This document shows, one piece after another, positions 8,659 through 15,799 of a stretch of DNA of 64,000 nucleotides; position 1 is the stretch's first letter; every line of letters begins with the position of its first letter. The stretch is from NCBI RefSeq assembly GCF_002379085.1, contig NZ_NBZW01000001.1, forward strand, positions 186,001 through 250,000, given 5' to 3'. Under the pieces are notes generated by a model. The model was not told the DNA's origin. It was given only the letters and a program-made list of their open reading frames with translations, and made no database searches. The position numbers were made by a program, and so were the translations under genes. The DNA comes from Polaromonas sp. AET17H-212 (GTDB lineage: Bacteria; Pseudomonadota; Gammaproteobacteria; Burkholderiales; Burkholderiaceae_C).

Positions 8659-9617
8659 GTGCTGCGCATTCAACGCCAAACACCAAGGCGGTGATCATTG
8701 TCACCGCCGCGGATCTGGCACCCCAGGCGGTGGAACTGCTGCAAGATTACGAACTGGTCTACGCGGGCAAGACGCCGCAAGTGCCCGACCTGATCGCGCT
8801 GGCCAGACGCCATGACCCGGTCGCCTACATCGTGCGCTACAGCAGCATCACCGCCGAGCTGATGGACGCCTCGCCGTCACTGAAGGTGATCTCCAAACAC
8901 GGCAGCGGCACCGACACCATTGACAAGCCGGCCGCCGCCGCGCGTGGCATCGAAGTCACGGCTGCCGTTGGCGCGAATGCCGCGGCGGTTGCTGAACAGG
9001 CGCTGGCGCTGCTGCTGGCCTGTGCCAAGGCGGTGGTGCAGCTCAACGCACGCATGCACGCGGGGCACTGGGACAAAGCGACCCACAAAAGCCTGGAACT
9101 CGGTGGCAGGACGGTCGGCCTGATCGGCCTGGGTGCGATCGGCCAGCGTTTTTCGAAGATGTGCGATGCCATCGGCATGCGCGTGATCGGCTTCGATCCG
9201 TTTGCGAAAAACCTGCCCTCGTACATCCAGTCCGTTGATCTTGCCACGCTCTGGCGCGAGTCCGACGCCATTTCGCTGCACTGCCCACTGACGGCCGACA
9301 ACAGGCAGATGCTCAATGCCGCCACGCTGGCGCAGTGCAAACAGGGTGTGATGGTGGTGAACACGGCGCGCGGCGGCCTGATCGACGAACCCGCGCTGCT
9401 GGCAGCGGTGCAGTCGGGTCAGGTCAGCATGGCCGGCCTGGACAGCTTTGCGGTCGAACCGATGGCCGCGCCGCACATCTTCCATCACCAGCCCGGCTTC
9501 ATCCTGAGTCCACACATCGGTGGCGTGACCAGCGATGCCTACGTCAACATGGGCGTGACCTCCGCGCGAAATACCTTGGCCGTGTTGCAGAAAACCCGGT
9601 CAGCAGTCCCGGCCTGA
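8655..9617 (+). CDS. D-isomer-specific 2-hydroxyacid dehydrogenase
   Basis: 320 residues from GTG 8655, which overlaps the previous stop (GTGA) and has GAGGGAG about 10 nt upstream. The NAD-binding Rossmann motif is GLIGLGAIGQRF. Catalytic landmarks are NTARGGLIDEPAL (Arg), an acidic residue before the final block (SFAVEP, Glu) and LSPHIGGVT (His). The family reduces 2-keto acids to D-2-hydroxy acids, or the reverse, with NAD(P)H in the cytoplasm. It is the last gene of the Bug / RraA-like cluster and faces the LysR gene tail to tail. Together they suggest uptake and oxidation of a hydroxy acid followed by aldol cleavage. Confidence 0.9.
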   Translation: MSAAHSTPNTKAVIIVTAADLAPQAVELLQDYELVYAGKTPQVPDLIALARRHDPVAYIVRYSSITAELMDASPSLKVISKHGSGTDTIDKPAAAARGIEVTAAVGANAAAVAEQALALLLACAKAVVQLNARMHAGHWDKATHKSLELGGRTVGLIGLGAIGQRFSKMCDAIGMRVIGFDPFAKNLPSYIQSVDLATLWRESDAISLHCPLTADNRQMLNAATLAQCKQGVMVVNTARGGLIDEPALLAAVQSGQVSMAGLDSFAVEPMAAPHIFHHQPGFILSPHIGGVTSDAYVNMGVTSARNTLAVLQKTRSAVPA

Positions 9618-9647
9618 TGCGCGGTTGCGGAGTGCCCAAACGTTGAC

Positions 9648-10628
9648 TCAGGTGGCTGACGCAGGTTCAGCAACTTTGGCCATTTCAGCCTCGGCCATCA
9701 GCCAGCGCACGAAATCCTGGGCGTCAGGGTTGCCTGCGGCGCGCGGAGACATGTTCACGAAGTAGCCCATGCGGGATGCCACGCCGCTGAAGGGCGCGAC
9801 CAGCCGGCCGTCACGCAGCAGCTCGGCCAGCATGGGCAGGCGGCCGATCGCCACGCCCTGCCCCGCCACGGCCGCCGCCACCACATCGGAATACTGCGAA
9901 AAGCGCAGCGTGTTTTTCATGCGCACTTCTGGCAGCCCCATGACCTTGAACCAGGGCTCCCAGTCGATGGTGAGCGGCTGGCCTTGCGGCATGTCGGTGG
10001 CCAGCAGGGTGTGGCCGGCCAGGTCGGCCGGTTTTTTCAAAGGCAGCGCACGGTTCTTCAGCAACTGCGGCGCACACACGGGCAACACCGTTTCCTCGAA
10101 CAGCGTGCTGCCCACGCCATGGCTGGTCAGGCTCAGGCGCACCGACACATCGATGCCGCTGCGTTCAAGGTCCAGCAGTTCCAGCGTGGCGGAAATCCGC
10201 ACATCCACCCCGGGGTGGCTGGCCGTGAAACGGGCCAACCGCGGAATCAGCCAGAGCGAGGCAAACCCCGGCGTGGTCGTGATCGCCACCTGCCGCGCCG
10301 GCGTGCTGGCGCGCACGCTGGCGGTGGCATCGCGCAGCCGCTCCAGGCAGTCGCTGACAGCGCGCTGCATGAGCTTGCCGGCGTCGGTCAGCGCCAGCGC
10401 GCGATGGCGACGCTCGAACAGCGCGGTGCCCAGGTCGGCTTCAATCTGCTGGATCTGCCGGCTGACGGCCGACTGCGTGAGAAACAGTTCGGCGGCAGCC
10501 CGCGTGAAACTCAGCGTGCGTGCGGCGGCCTCGAAGCTGTGAAGGAGGTCCAGGCGTGGCAGTTCGCTGCGGCGAAAGCCCTGGGCCAGGACCACGGGCG
10601 AAGCTGGTTTCACATTCCTTGAATGCAT
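9648..10628 (-). CDS. LysR-family transcriptional regulator (GcvA-like)
   Basis: 326 residues from ATG 10628; the frame extends upstream, but this start gives the expected length. Residues about 20-80 form the winged HTH (LHSFEAAARTLSFTRAAAELFLTQSAVSRQIQQ). The remainder is the periplasmic-binding-like effector domain (TTPGFASLWLIPRLARF, AAAVAGQGVAIGRLPMLAELLRDGRL), closest to the GcvA subgroup. It is divergent from the DUF2917 gene, with an inverted repeat at 10640-10653 and an ATTC-N11-GAAT box at 10677-10695 between them. Control of that gene and autoregulation are inferred. Confidence 0.9.
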   Translation of the reverse strand: MHSRNVKPASPVVLAQGFRRSELPRLDLLHSFEAAARTLSFTRAAAELFLTQSAVSRQIQQIEADLGTALFERRHRALALTDAGKLMQRAVSDCLERLRDATASVRASTPARQVAITTTPGFASLWLIPRLARFTASHPGVDVRISATLELLDLERSGIDVSVRLSLTSHGVGSTLFEETVLPVCAPQLLKNRALPLKKPADLAGHTLLATDMPQGQPLTIDWEPWFKVMGLPEVRMKNTLRFSQYSDVVAAAVAGQGVAIGRLPMLAELLRDGRLVAPFSGVASRMGYFVNMSPRAAGNPDAQDFVRWLMAEAEMAKVAEPASAT

Positions 10629-10639
10629 GCAAAGGATTC

Positions 10640-10695
10640 CAAATGACCATTTGAACGCTCTGGGGCTGGCCAGTATATTCATTTCCACACCGAAT
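10640..10695. promoter_or_regulatory. Putative LysR operator region
   Basis: Two dyads lie between the divergent lysR-type and DUF2917 genes. One is CAAATG-AC-CATTTG at 10640-10653 (6-bp arms). The other is ATTC-N11-GAAT at 10677-10695, which fits the T-N11-A rule for LysR proteins and ends 14 nt before the DUF2917 start. Binding is inferred. Confidence 0.45.
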
Positions 10696-10709
10696 GTGAA
10701 AGGAGTGCC

Positions 10710-11024
10710 ATGATGACCGACTCAAGCCCCCTGGACCTGACCCTTGCCCACCAGGCGATGTTCAGCGTGTCCGACGCCGCAGGCGTACAGGTCACCTGCC
10801 ACGAAGGCAGTTTGTGGGTCACGCTCGATGACGATCCGCGCGATATCGTGCTGGACGCCGGCGGCAGCTTCCTGACGACGGAGCATCGCCGCGCGCTGAT
10901 TTACGCGATGAAGCCATCGTCGCTGAGCCTGCTGGTGGCCACCGCTGGCGCACGCACACGCCGCGCCGGGCGCACGGCGGCAGCAGCCGACATCAAGGTG
11001 ACGTTTGCACTGCAGCCGGCCTGA
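10710..11024 (+). CDS. DUF2917 family protein
   Basis: 104 residues. The start has an excellent AGGAG 5-9 nt before the first of two tandem ATGs (10710 and 10713). The conserved core is VTCHEGSLWVTLDDDPRDIVLDAGGSF, then a Leu/Ala-rich stretch, typical of DUF2917, a small cupin-like beta-rich family found mostly in Burkholderiales. No signal peptide or membrane helix is visible. It is divergent from, and probably controlled by, the LysR gene, an arrangement I have commonly seen for this family. Function unknown. Confidence 0.75.
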   Translation: MMTDSSPLDLTLAHQAMFSVSDAAGVQVTCHEGSLWVTLDDDPRDIVLDAGGSFLTTEHRRALIYAMKPSSLSLLVATAGARTRRAGRTAAAADIKVTFALQPA

Positions 11025-11519
11025 ACCTCGCCGCAAAACAAGCATCCGCCGCCCGGGCGAAACACGCCCGGCCATCCAGACGCCCGCTGCAGGGCGTTCG
11101 CCGGGCCGTTCCTGCTGCTGACTGGTGATGCACCGGTTGATCGGGACTGCAACCGGTCGGCGGGACCAGCGCCTGCCAGCTTTGCCGGACACTTTGCTCC
11201 GCTGTTTTTTTTAATACGACCGGTTACCGGCTTTACACCTCGCCATGGAGGCGCTGGCGCGCCCTGCGCTTCTCAAAAAAATGTCGCCTTCTCCAAGCTG
11301 GGCCTGATGAATCCGGATGCCGCCTGCATTCAACCCAGCGTCAAGTGGGCAGACGGGGCTACCTCATTGAAGGGATTGGCAGACCAGCCGCAGGCGATGA
11401 AACTGACTTCCGATAACGCAGGCCAATGAAGCCCTGTCTCAAGGACCGCTTCGTAGCCACGCGATGTCGAGCAGACGGGTGATGCTGGATTCATCCGACA
11501 GCGAGGGGAGAAAAAAATC
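11025..11519. other. 495-bp non-coding region upstream of the fap operon
   Basis: No convincing gene. Near the left end a perfect 7-bp hairpin (arms CCGGGCG/CGCCCGG, 11053-11071, loop AAACA) could close the DUF2917 transcript, but it lacks a T-run. A T8 tract followed by TAATACG lies at 11205-11218. Two weak GG-N10-GC (sigma-54-type) matches lie at 11255-11270 and 11377-11392; the second (TGGCA ... GCA) is the better. The fap promoter must lie in this region, but I cannot fix it. Confidence 0.5.
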
Positions 11520-12011
11520 ATGTTTCAAAATCCAGAAAGATGGGCTTGCGCTGGTGTGCTGATGGTGGGTCAATTCGCCTTTGCCGCGCAGGTGTTTGCC
11601 GGCGATGGCTTCCTGGTCATCACCCGGGATGTGCCTTACCAGTCCGCAGCGGGCCCGCGCCATACCGGGCAGGTCACCGGCGTCCGCACCGCGCCAGATG
11701 TCCCGATGTTGGGTGCCGGATCAGCGGTCCGCGCAGGCGCAGTCACTGAGTTGACGGATCAAGAGTCGGCAGCGATCGCGGGACGCGTGCAGGGCCACAT
11801 GGGCAGCGTCGCGGCCACCGTGCAGGCGGCAACGGCACAGACGGGCCTGGCGTCTGGAAAATTCACGGGTACAGGGGGCGATGGCTTTGCGCCCGCAGGC
11901 GGGCTGGGGTCGCTGGCTGGCGGCTTCGGCGTGCAGGCGGGAAGCACTGTCGGGCGCGCCACCGGCGCAATGGGTCAGGCCCTGAGCGGCGCCCTCACCG
12001 GCACCAGGTAG
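11520..12011 (+). CDS. fapA: FapA-like amyloid accessory protein
   Basis: 163 residues. The start is supported by GAGGGGAG about 9 nt upstream. The N-terminus looks like a signal peptide (ACAGVLMVGQFAFAAQVFA). The mature part is small, Gly/Ala-rich and without Cys, with a helical segment VQGHMGSVAATVQAATAQTG and a Gly-rich tail. Sequence alone is weakly diagnostic. The call rests on position: first gene of a six-gene set whose sizes and order match Pseudomonas fapABCDEF. FapA there influences fibre composition. The gene is followed 10 bp later by fapB. Confidence 0.6.
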   Translation: MFQNPERWACAGVLMVGQFAFAAQVFAGDGFLVITRDVPYQSAAGPRHTGQVTGVRTAPDVPMLGAGSAVRAGAVTELTDQESAAIAGRVQGHMGSVAATVQAATAQTGLASGKFTGTGGDGFAPAGGLGSLAGGFGVQAGSTVGRATGAMGQALSGALTGTR

Positions 12012-12021
12012 GGGGACGGCC

Positions 12022-12651
12022 ATGTTGCAGATTCGACCCACGTCATACACGGTTCTGGCGCTGGCCTGGCTGGCCTCGTTGCCCTGCTGGAGTCAGGTCG
12101 CCGGACCGGAGTTGCCGGGCTATGTCACGCGCAGCGTGATCGACGGCAATGCGCTGAGCAATGTTCGCGGGCGATTCGCCGTGAACATGGCAGCAGGAGA
12201 TTCAAATGCCCAGACGAATGCGGGCGCCATGGCCATTGGCCTGGACGGCGGCACTGCCGCAGCCTTGGTCGGTGTGCACCAGGCGACAGGATGGATTCGC
12301 GCTACCGCGCCGGATCTGTCCATCGCAGTGATCGGGGGCCGTGCCTTTGCAAACAGCTCGGGCGCAGTCTCTGTGAACCAGACCAGCGGCGTGGGGAACA
12401 CCCAGGCCAACGGCATGGCGGTTGCGGTGGGCTTTGATGTGGAAGCAGCTTCAGAGAGCGTGCTCGCTGCGACTGCTTCCGGTGTTGGGCTGGCTGGTCC
12501 GGCCAGGGGCGCAAACATGAAGGCAGTATCGATCTCCGATGCAGCCTTTCGCGGCTCGCGCGGCCTGGTCCAGATCAACCAGTCTGCGGGGTCGGGCAAC
12601 AGCACGGCCAACAACTTCGCCTTCCAGCTTCAGCTGGGGACGAAACCTTAA
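12022..12651 (+). CDS. fapB: FapB-like minor amyloid subunit (three imperfect repeats)
   Basis: 209 residues with a signal peptide (VLALAWLASLPCWSQ). Three imperfect repeats lie at about 39-73, 105-137 and 172-206, each of the form G.A..N..G...VN...G..N.Q.N. Examples are GNALSNVRG followed by GDSNAQTNAGA, and SSGAVSVNQ followed by GVGNTQANGMA. This Gln/Asn/Gly repeat with short linkers is the hallmark of Fap subunits. In Pseudomonas FapB is the minor subunit or nucleator. No Cys remains in the mature protein. It is translated from a start 10 bp after fapA and 30 bp before fapC. Confidence 0.8.
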   Translation: MLQIRPTSYTVLALAWLASLPCWSQVAGPELPGYVTRSVIDGNALSNVRGRFAVNMAAGDSNAQTNAGAMAIGLDGGTAAALVGVHQATGWIRATAPDLSIAVIGGRAFANSSGAVSVNQTSGVGNTQANGMAVAVGFDVEAASESVLAATASGVGLAGPARGANMKAVSISDAAFRGSRGLVQINQSAGSGNSTANNFAFQLQLGTKP

Positions 12652-12681
12652 GACAGTACTTAACTTTTTGGAGATCATGCC

Positions 12682-13887
12682 ATGAAAACACGCAAAATGA
12701 AGTCCGCTCCCCTGGCTCTGGCCGTGGCCGCATTGTTCGCCGCTCCGCTGGCTTTTTCGCAAGAGGACACCCGGGACAGCAAGACCACGTCGGCAACCAG
12801 TGTCAGTACGGACACCAGTTCCACGGAGAACAGCACCAGGGTCAACATCGAGAAAGACCTGCGTTACCGGCAGAATGTCAGCGTCGGCGGCAGAGTGCAT
12901 GTCACTGGTCACATCGACGTCAACTCGAGCTCCGCAGCCGTGGTGGACGACAAGCAGATCAACTACCTCAACCAGGTCAACAACGACGAAGTCACGAACT
13001 CGTCGGTGGTCAATGGCAACGCCCTGCAGAACGCAGCCGGCAACATCGGCCTGAACGTCACGGCCGGCGACAACAACCAGCAGGCGAATTCTGCCGCGCT
13101 GGCCGCGTCCGATGCCAGCTTCCTGTTTGGTTCGTCCGATGCTGAAATCTTTGCACGCCAGGATGTCCAGGCCAACCGGGCTGTCAACTACGGCAACACC
13201 AACACGGCATCACTGGCCGGCAATGCGTTGCAGAATGCGACCGGCAACATCGGGGTCAACATCTCCGCCGGCAACAGCAACCAGCAGAAAAACGATCTGG
13301 CGGCTTCTGTCGCGGTCGCACGCATGGCCACGGCGACGGTGGCGGTCAAGCAGATGAACGACCACAACGTCACGTCCAACACGCCCAAGCAGCAGGAAGT
13401 CGTGACCCTGGTCCCGGTGAACCTGGCCTTCCAGTCCCGCGGCATCTATGCCGGCATCTCCGACCAGAAGGGTGACCAGTACCCCGACACCTGGACCGGC
13501 AACAGCCACCCGGGCGGCAGCCAGACCGGGCACATCGACCTCGACAGTGCTGTGCAAGGCGCGCAGAGTCGCCAGGCCTCGTCCGGCCTGAACGCCAACG
13601 GCACGCCCAACGGCGACTCCAGCGCCGGTGGCGCCCTGAGCTTCAATGAGCAGGGCGACATTGCCCTGAGCGGCTCAATCACCGGCTCGATCCCCGTCGT
13701 GACACGTGTCAGCCTGGCCACGACCAACACGTCTTCGCTGGGCGGCAACGCCTTGATGGGCGCGGCGGGCAATATCGGCGTGAACATCGCTTCGGGCACC
13801 AACAACCAGCAATACAACGGCATGGCTGTGTCGGCAACCCAAGCTGGTGGCAGCAACGGCGGTGGCGGCGAGGCACTCCGTCGCTGA
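12682..13887 (+). CDS. fapC: FapC-like major functional amyloid subunit
   Basis: 401 residues with a signal peptide (LALAVAALFAAPLAFS). Three repeats R1 (108-142), R2 (176-210) and R3 (351-386) contain the near-identical core GNALQNAAGNIGLNV / GNALQNATGNIGVNI / GNALMGAAGNIGVNI, followed by .AG.(N/S)NQQ.N. The linker between R1 and R2 is about 33 residues; between R2 and R3 it is about 140, Gly/Ser/Asn-rich. This R1-L1-R2-L2-R3 plan is that of Pseudomonas FapC, the main fibre protein secreted to the cell surface in biofilms. The whole protein contains no cysteine. A GGAG site precedes the ATG. A strong hairpin follows immediately (13907-13937). Confidence 0.88.
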   Translation: MKTRKMKSAPLALAVAALFAAPLAFSQEDTRDSKTTSATSVSTDTSSTENSTRVNIEKDLRYRQNVSVGGRVHVTGHIDVNSSSAAVVDDKQINYLNQVNNDEVTNSSVVNGNALQNAAGNIGLNVTAGDNNQQANSAALAASDASFLFGSSDAEIFARQDVQANRAVNYGNTNTASLAGNALQNATGNIGVNISAGNSNQQKNDLAASVAVARMATATVAVKQMNDHNVTSNTPKQQEVVTLVPVNLAFQSRGIYAGISDQKGDQYPDTWTGNSHPGGSQTGHIDLDSAVQGAQSRQASSGLNANGTPNGDSSAGGALSFNEQGDIALSGSITGSIPVVTRVSLATTNTSSLGGNALMGAAGNIGVNIASGTNNQQYNGMAVSATQAGGSNGGGGEALRR

Positions 13888-13906
13888 AGTTCCGCTGCTG
13901 GATCAA

Positions 13907-13937
13907 CCTTCGGCCGCCCTCCCCCGGCGGCCGAAGG
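13907..13937 (+). terminator. Strong intercistronic hairpin after fapC
   Basis: Perfect 12-bp stem, arms CCTTCGGCCGCC (13907-13918) and GGCGGCCGAAGG (13926-13937), with a 7-nt loop, followed by CTTTC. The T-run is short, so it is more likely a leaky terminator or a 3'-end stabiliser than a full stop. It sits 20 bp after the fapC stop and 28 bp before the fapD start. Confidence 0.75.
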
Positions 13938-13964
13938 CTTTCAGCGGGGCACAGATGAACTGTC

Positions 13965-14681
13965 ATGAGCACGCAAAAACACAGATGGATCCGGTCGGCG
14001 GCGTGGCTGTTGGGTCATGCTGCTGCATTCCTGCCATGGGCGGGTCATGCCGGCGCGATCGGCCTCGGCGGCGTGATCCCCGGCGCGGGCGCCATCCAGA
14101 AGAACATCCTGAGCATGCGGGAAATGCGGTATGTGGACATGGTTCCACAAAAAACCGACTTCAGCTGCGGCGCGGCAGCACTTGCCACCATCCTCAATTA
14201 CGCCTATGGTCAGAAGCTGACGGAAGACGAAGTCATCCAGGGACTGCTTCAGGTCAGTGATCCCGCCATCGTCAGGGAGAAGGGATTTTCCCTGCTCGAC
14301 CTGAAAAATTACGTGCAGGCCAGGGGCATGCGCGGACGTGGCTACAACATGTCGCCGGAGATGCTGGACAAAGTCAAGGTTCCTACCATTGTGTTGCTCG
14401 ATATCCGGGGGTACAAACATTTTGTGGTGCTCAAGAAGACGACACCGGACAAGGTCTACCTTGCCGATCCTGCACTGGGCAACCGGGTGGTTGCCAGGGA
14501 GGATTTTATGAAAGGCTGGAACCGGGTGGTGTTCGCCGTGATCGGTCAGGGCTTTGAGCGTGACACCGTGCTGTTGCGACCCAAAGAGCCGCTGACCGCG
14601 CGCAGCACCATCGACACCTGGCGGCCACTGACGGATGCCCAGTTGCTGGAGTTCGGGTTCTCCAGCGCAGAGCTTTTCTGA
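13965..14681 (+). CDS. fapD: FapD-like C39-type cysteine peptidase
   Basis: 238 residues. A hydrophobic N-terminal segment (SAAWLLGHAAAFLPWAGHAGA) suggests export or membrane anchoring. The C39 peptidase domain spans about 55-200: QKTDFSCGAAALATIL carries the nucleophile Cys68 after the usual Gln, GYKHFVVL carries His152 and YLADPALG carries Asp168. All three triad residues are present. The domain stands alone, without the ABC transporter parts of bacteriocin exporters, as in Pseudomonas FapD, which is needed for fibre formation. No strong ribosome-binding site is visible, and an intergenic hairpin precedes the gene, so expression may be lower than fapC. Confidence 0.85.
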   Translation: MSTQKHRWIRSAAWLLGHAAAFLPWAGHAGAIGLGGVIPGAGAIQKNILSMREMRYVDMVPQKTDFSCGAAALATILNYAYGQKLTEDEVIQGLLQVSDPAIVREKGFSLLDLKNYVQARGMRGRGYNMSPEMLDKVKVPTIVLLDIRGYKHFVVLKKTTPDKVYLADPALGNRVVAREDFMKGWNRVVFAVIGQGFERDTVLLRPKEPLTARSTIDTWRPLTDAQLLEFGFSSAELF

Positions 14682-14749
14682 GGCGTTGTGCAATGGATCC
14701 GCAGCGCCCGATGAATCACCAGATGCGCAAGCTGATGGTCTTCAGTTGA

Positions 14750-14767
14750 CGGACAGCCTGCTGTCCG
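14750..14767 (+). other. Short hairpin between fapD and fapE
   Basis: Arms CGGACAG and CTGTCCG with a CCTG loop, 22 bp before the fapE ATG and just upstream of its AGGGGA ribosome-binding site. There is no T-run. It could affect mRNA stability or fapE initiation. Confidence 0.4.
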
Positions 14768-14788
14768 GACAGTTTGAGGGGAAATGTG

Positions 14789-15673
14789 ATGACACGAACC
14801 ATTTATTCACTGGCGCTTGCCGCGGCGCAACAGGAAAAACCGTGGCACGGCAAGCCGCTGCGCCCTGCGGGCGGCTGCAGGTCATGGCAGCAGCGTGCGC
14901 TGGTTGCAGCGTTGGCAGGCGCTTTGGCTACCCTGCCCCTGGCACGCGCCGCGCTGCCGCCCGACCTGAATGTGTTTGATCATGCGTCCGAGATTCCTGA
15001 CGGTGAGCTCGGCCACATGCGCGGCAAATTCGTGGCGGCCGGACAAGTCATGTACTTCGGCGTCGAAATGGTGACGCAGTGGCTCGCGTCCTCGGGACAG
15101 TCGATTACCGCCTCCGGCGTGTTGCAGATCAGTCTGGCCGGCAACACGCCGCAGGTCAGCTTTATACCAACCATCACCGTCGAGCAAAAAGCCGCCATGG
15201 GCGGTACTGCCAGCCAGGGGTCCGCCGTGGCAAGCGGCGGTGGCGGGCTGCAGGACGTCACTGGCGTGGTGCAGAACATCCAGGTGGCGGGCGCCTCGAA
15301 CGGAATCACCAACACCATAGGCATCAACGTCCAGAACGCGTCGGGGCCAACGGCGCTGCAGTCCCAGCCCCAGGGGGCGCTCTCGGCATCCACCACCACA
15401 GCCAGCGGCAGCGTGGCCTCCGTCGGCCTCGGCGGCAACGGCATGAGTGTCGCCGTCGCCGTGCCGGACCAGGGCCGGGCGATGCAACAGATTCGCCAGG
15501 TGGGCATGGGCGGGGGGCAGGTGTTGCAGTCGGTACAGCTGGGCGGTGACGTCAACCAGATTCACAACCGGATCAACCTCAATGTCCAGATGAATTCCGC
15601 GTCCGGTCCGGCATCCCCGTCGGGCAACCTGTTGCTGGGGATGAAGCTCATGCCGCAAAGCGGTACTTTTTAA
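14789..15673 (+). CDS. fapE: FapE-like amyloid-associated secreted protein
   Basis: 294 residues from ATG 14789, supported by AGGGGA at 14777-14782; GTG 14786 is an alternative. The N-region is unusually long (about 35 residues) before the hydrophobic core ALVAALAGALATLP and a likely cleavage after LARA. The mature part contains MRGKF near residues 77-81, resembling VRGRF in FapB. Gln/Asn segments include NQIHNRINLNVQMNSAS and ITNTIGINVQNASG. In Pseudomonas FapE is a minor, fibre-associated secreted component. The assignment rests on its place between fapD and fapF and on composition. There are no clear three-fold repeats. Confidence 0.7.
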   Translation: MTRTIYSLALAAAQQEKPWHGKPLRPAGGCRSWQQRALVAALAGALATLPLARAALPPDLNVFDHASEIPDGELGHMRGKFVAAGQVMYFGVEMVTQWLASSGQSITASGVLQISLAGNTPQVSFIPTITVEQKAAMGGTASQGSAVASGGGGLQDVTGVVQNIQVAGASNGITNTIGINVQNASGPTALQSQPQGALSASTTTASGSVASVGLGGNGMSVAVAVPDQGRAMQQIRQVGMGGGQVLQSVQLGGDVNQIHNRINLNVQMNSASGPASPSGNLLLGMKLMPQSGTF

Positions 15674-15678
15674 GTCGC

Positions 15679-15703
15679 CGGACGGGCCAGCCGCGCCCGT
15701 CCG
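15679..15703 (+). other. Hairpin between fapE and fapF
   Basis: Perfect 9-bp stem, arms CGGACGGGC (15679-15687) and GCCCGTCCG (15695-15703), 7-nt loop, six bases after the fapE stop, with no T-run. Probably an mRNA processing or stability element rather than a terminator, because fapF follows with its own GAGGGAG site. Confidence 0.45.
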
Positions 15704-15799
15704 TCACAGATTCGGGGCCGCACAGGGCGCTGAAAAGGGGAGCGCCGCCTTGTAGCGGACAGCAAATTTGGCAATCGAAAAACTGATGAGGGAGATCTT

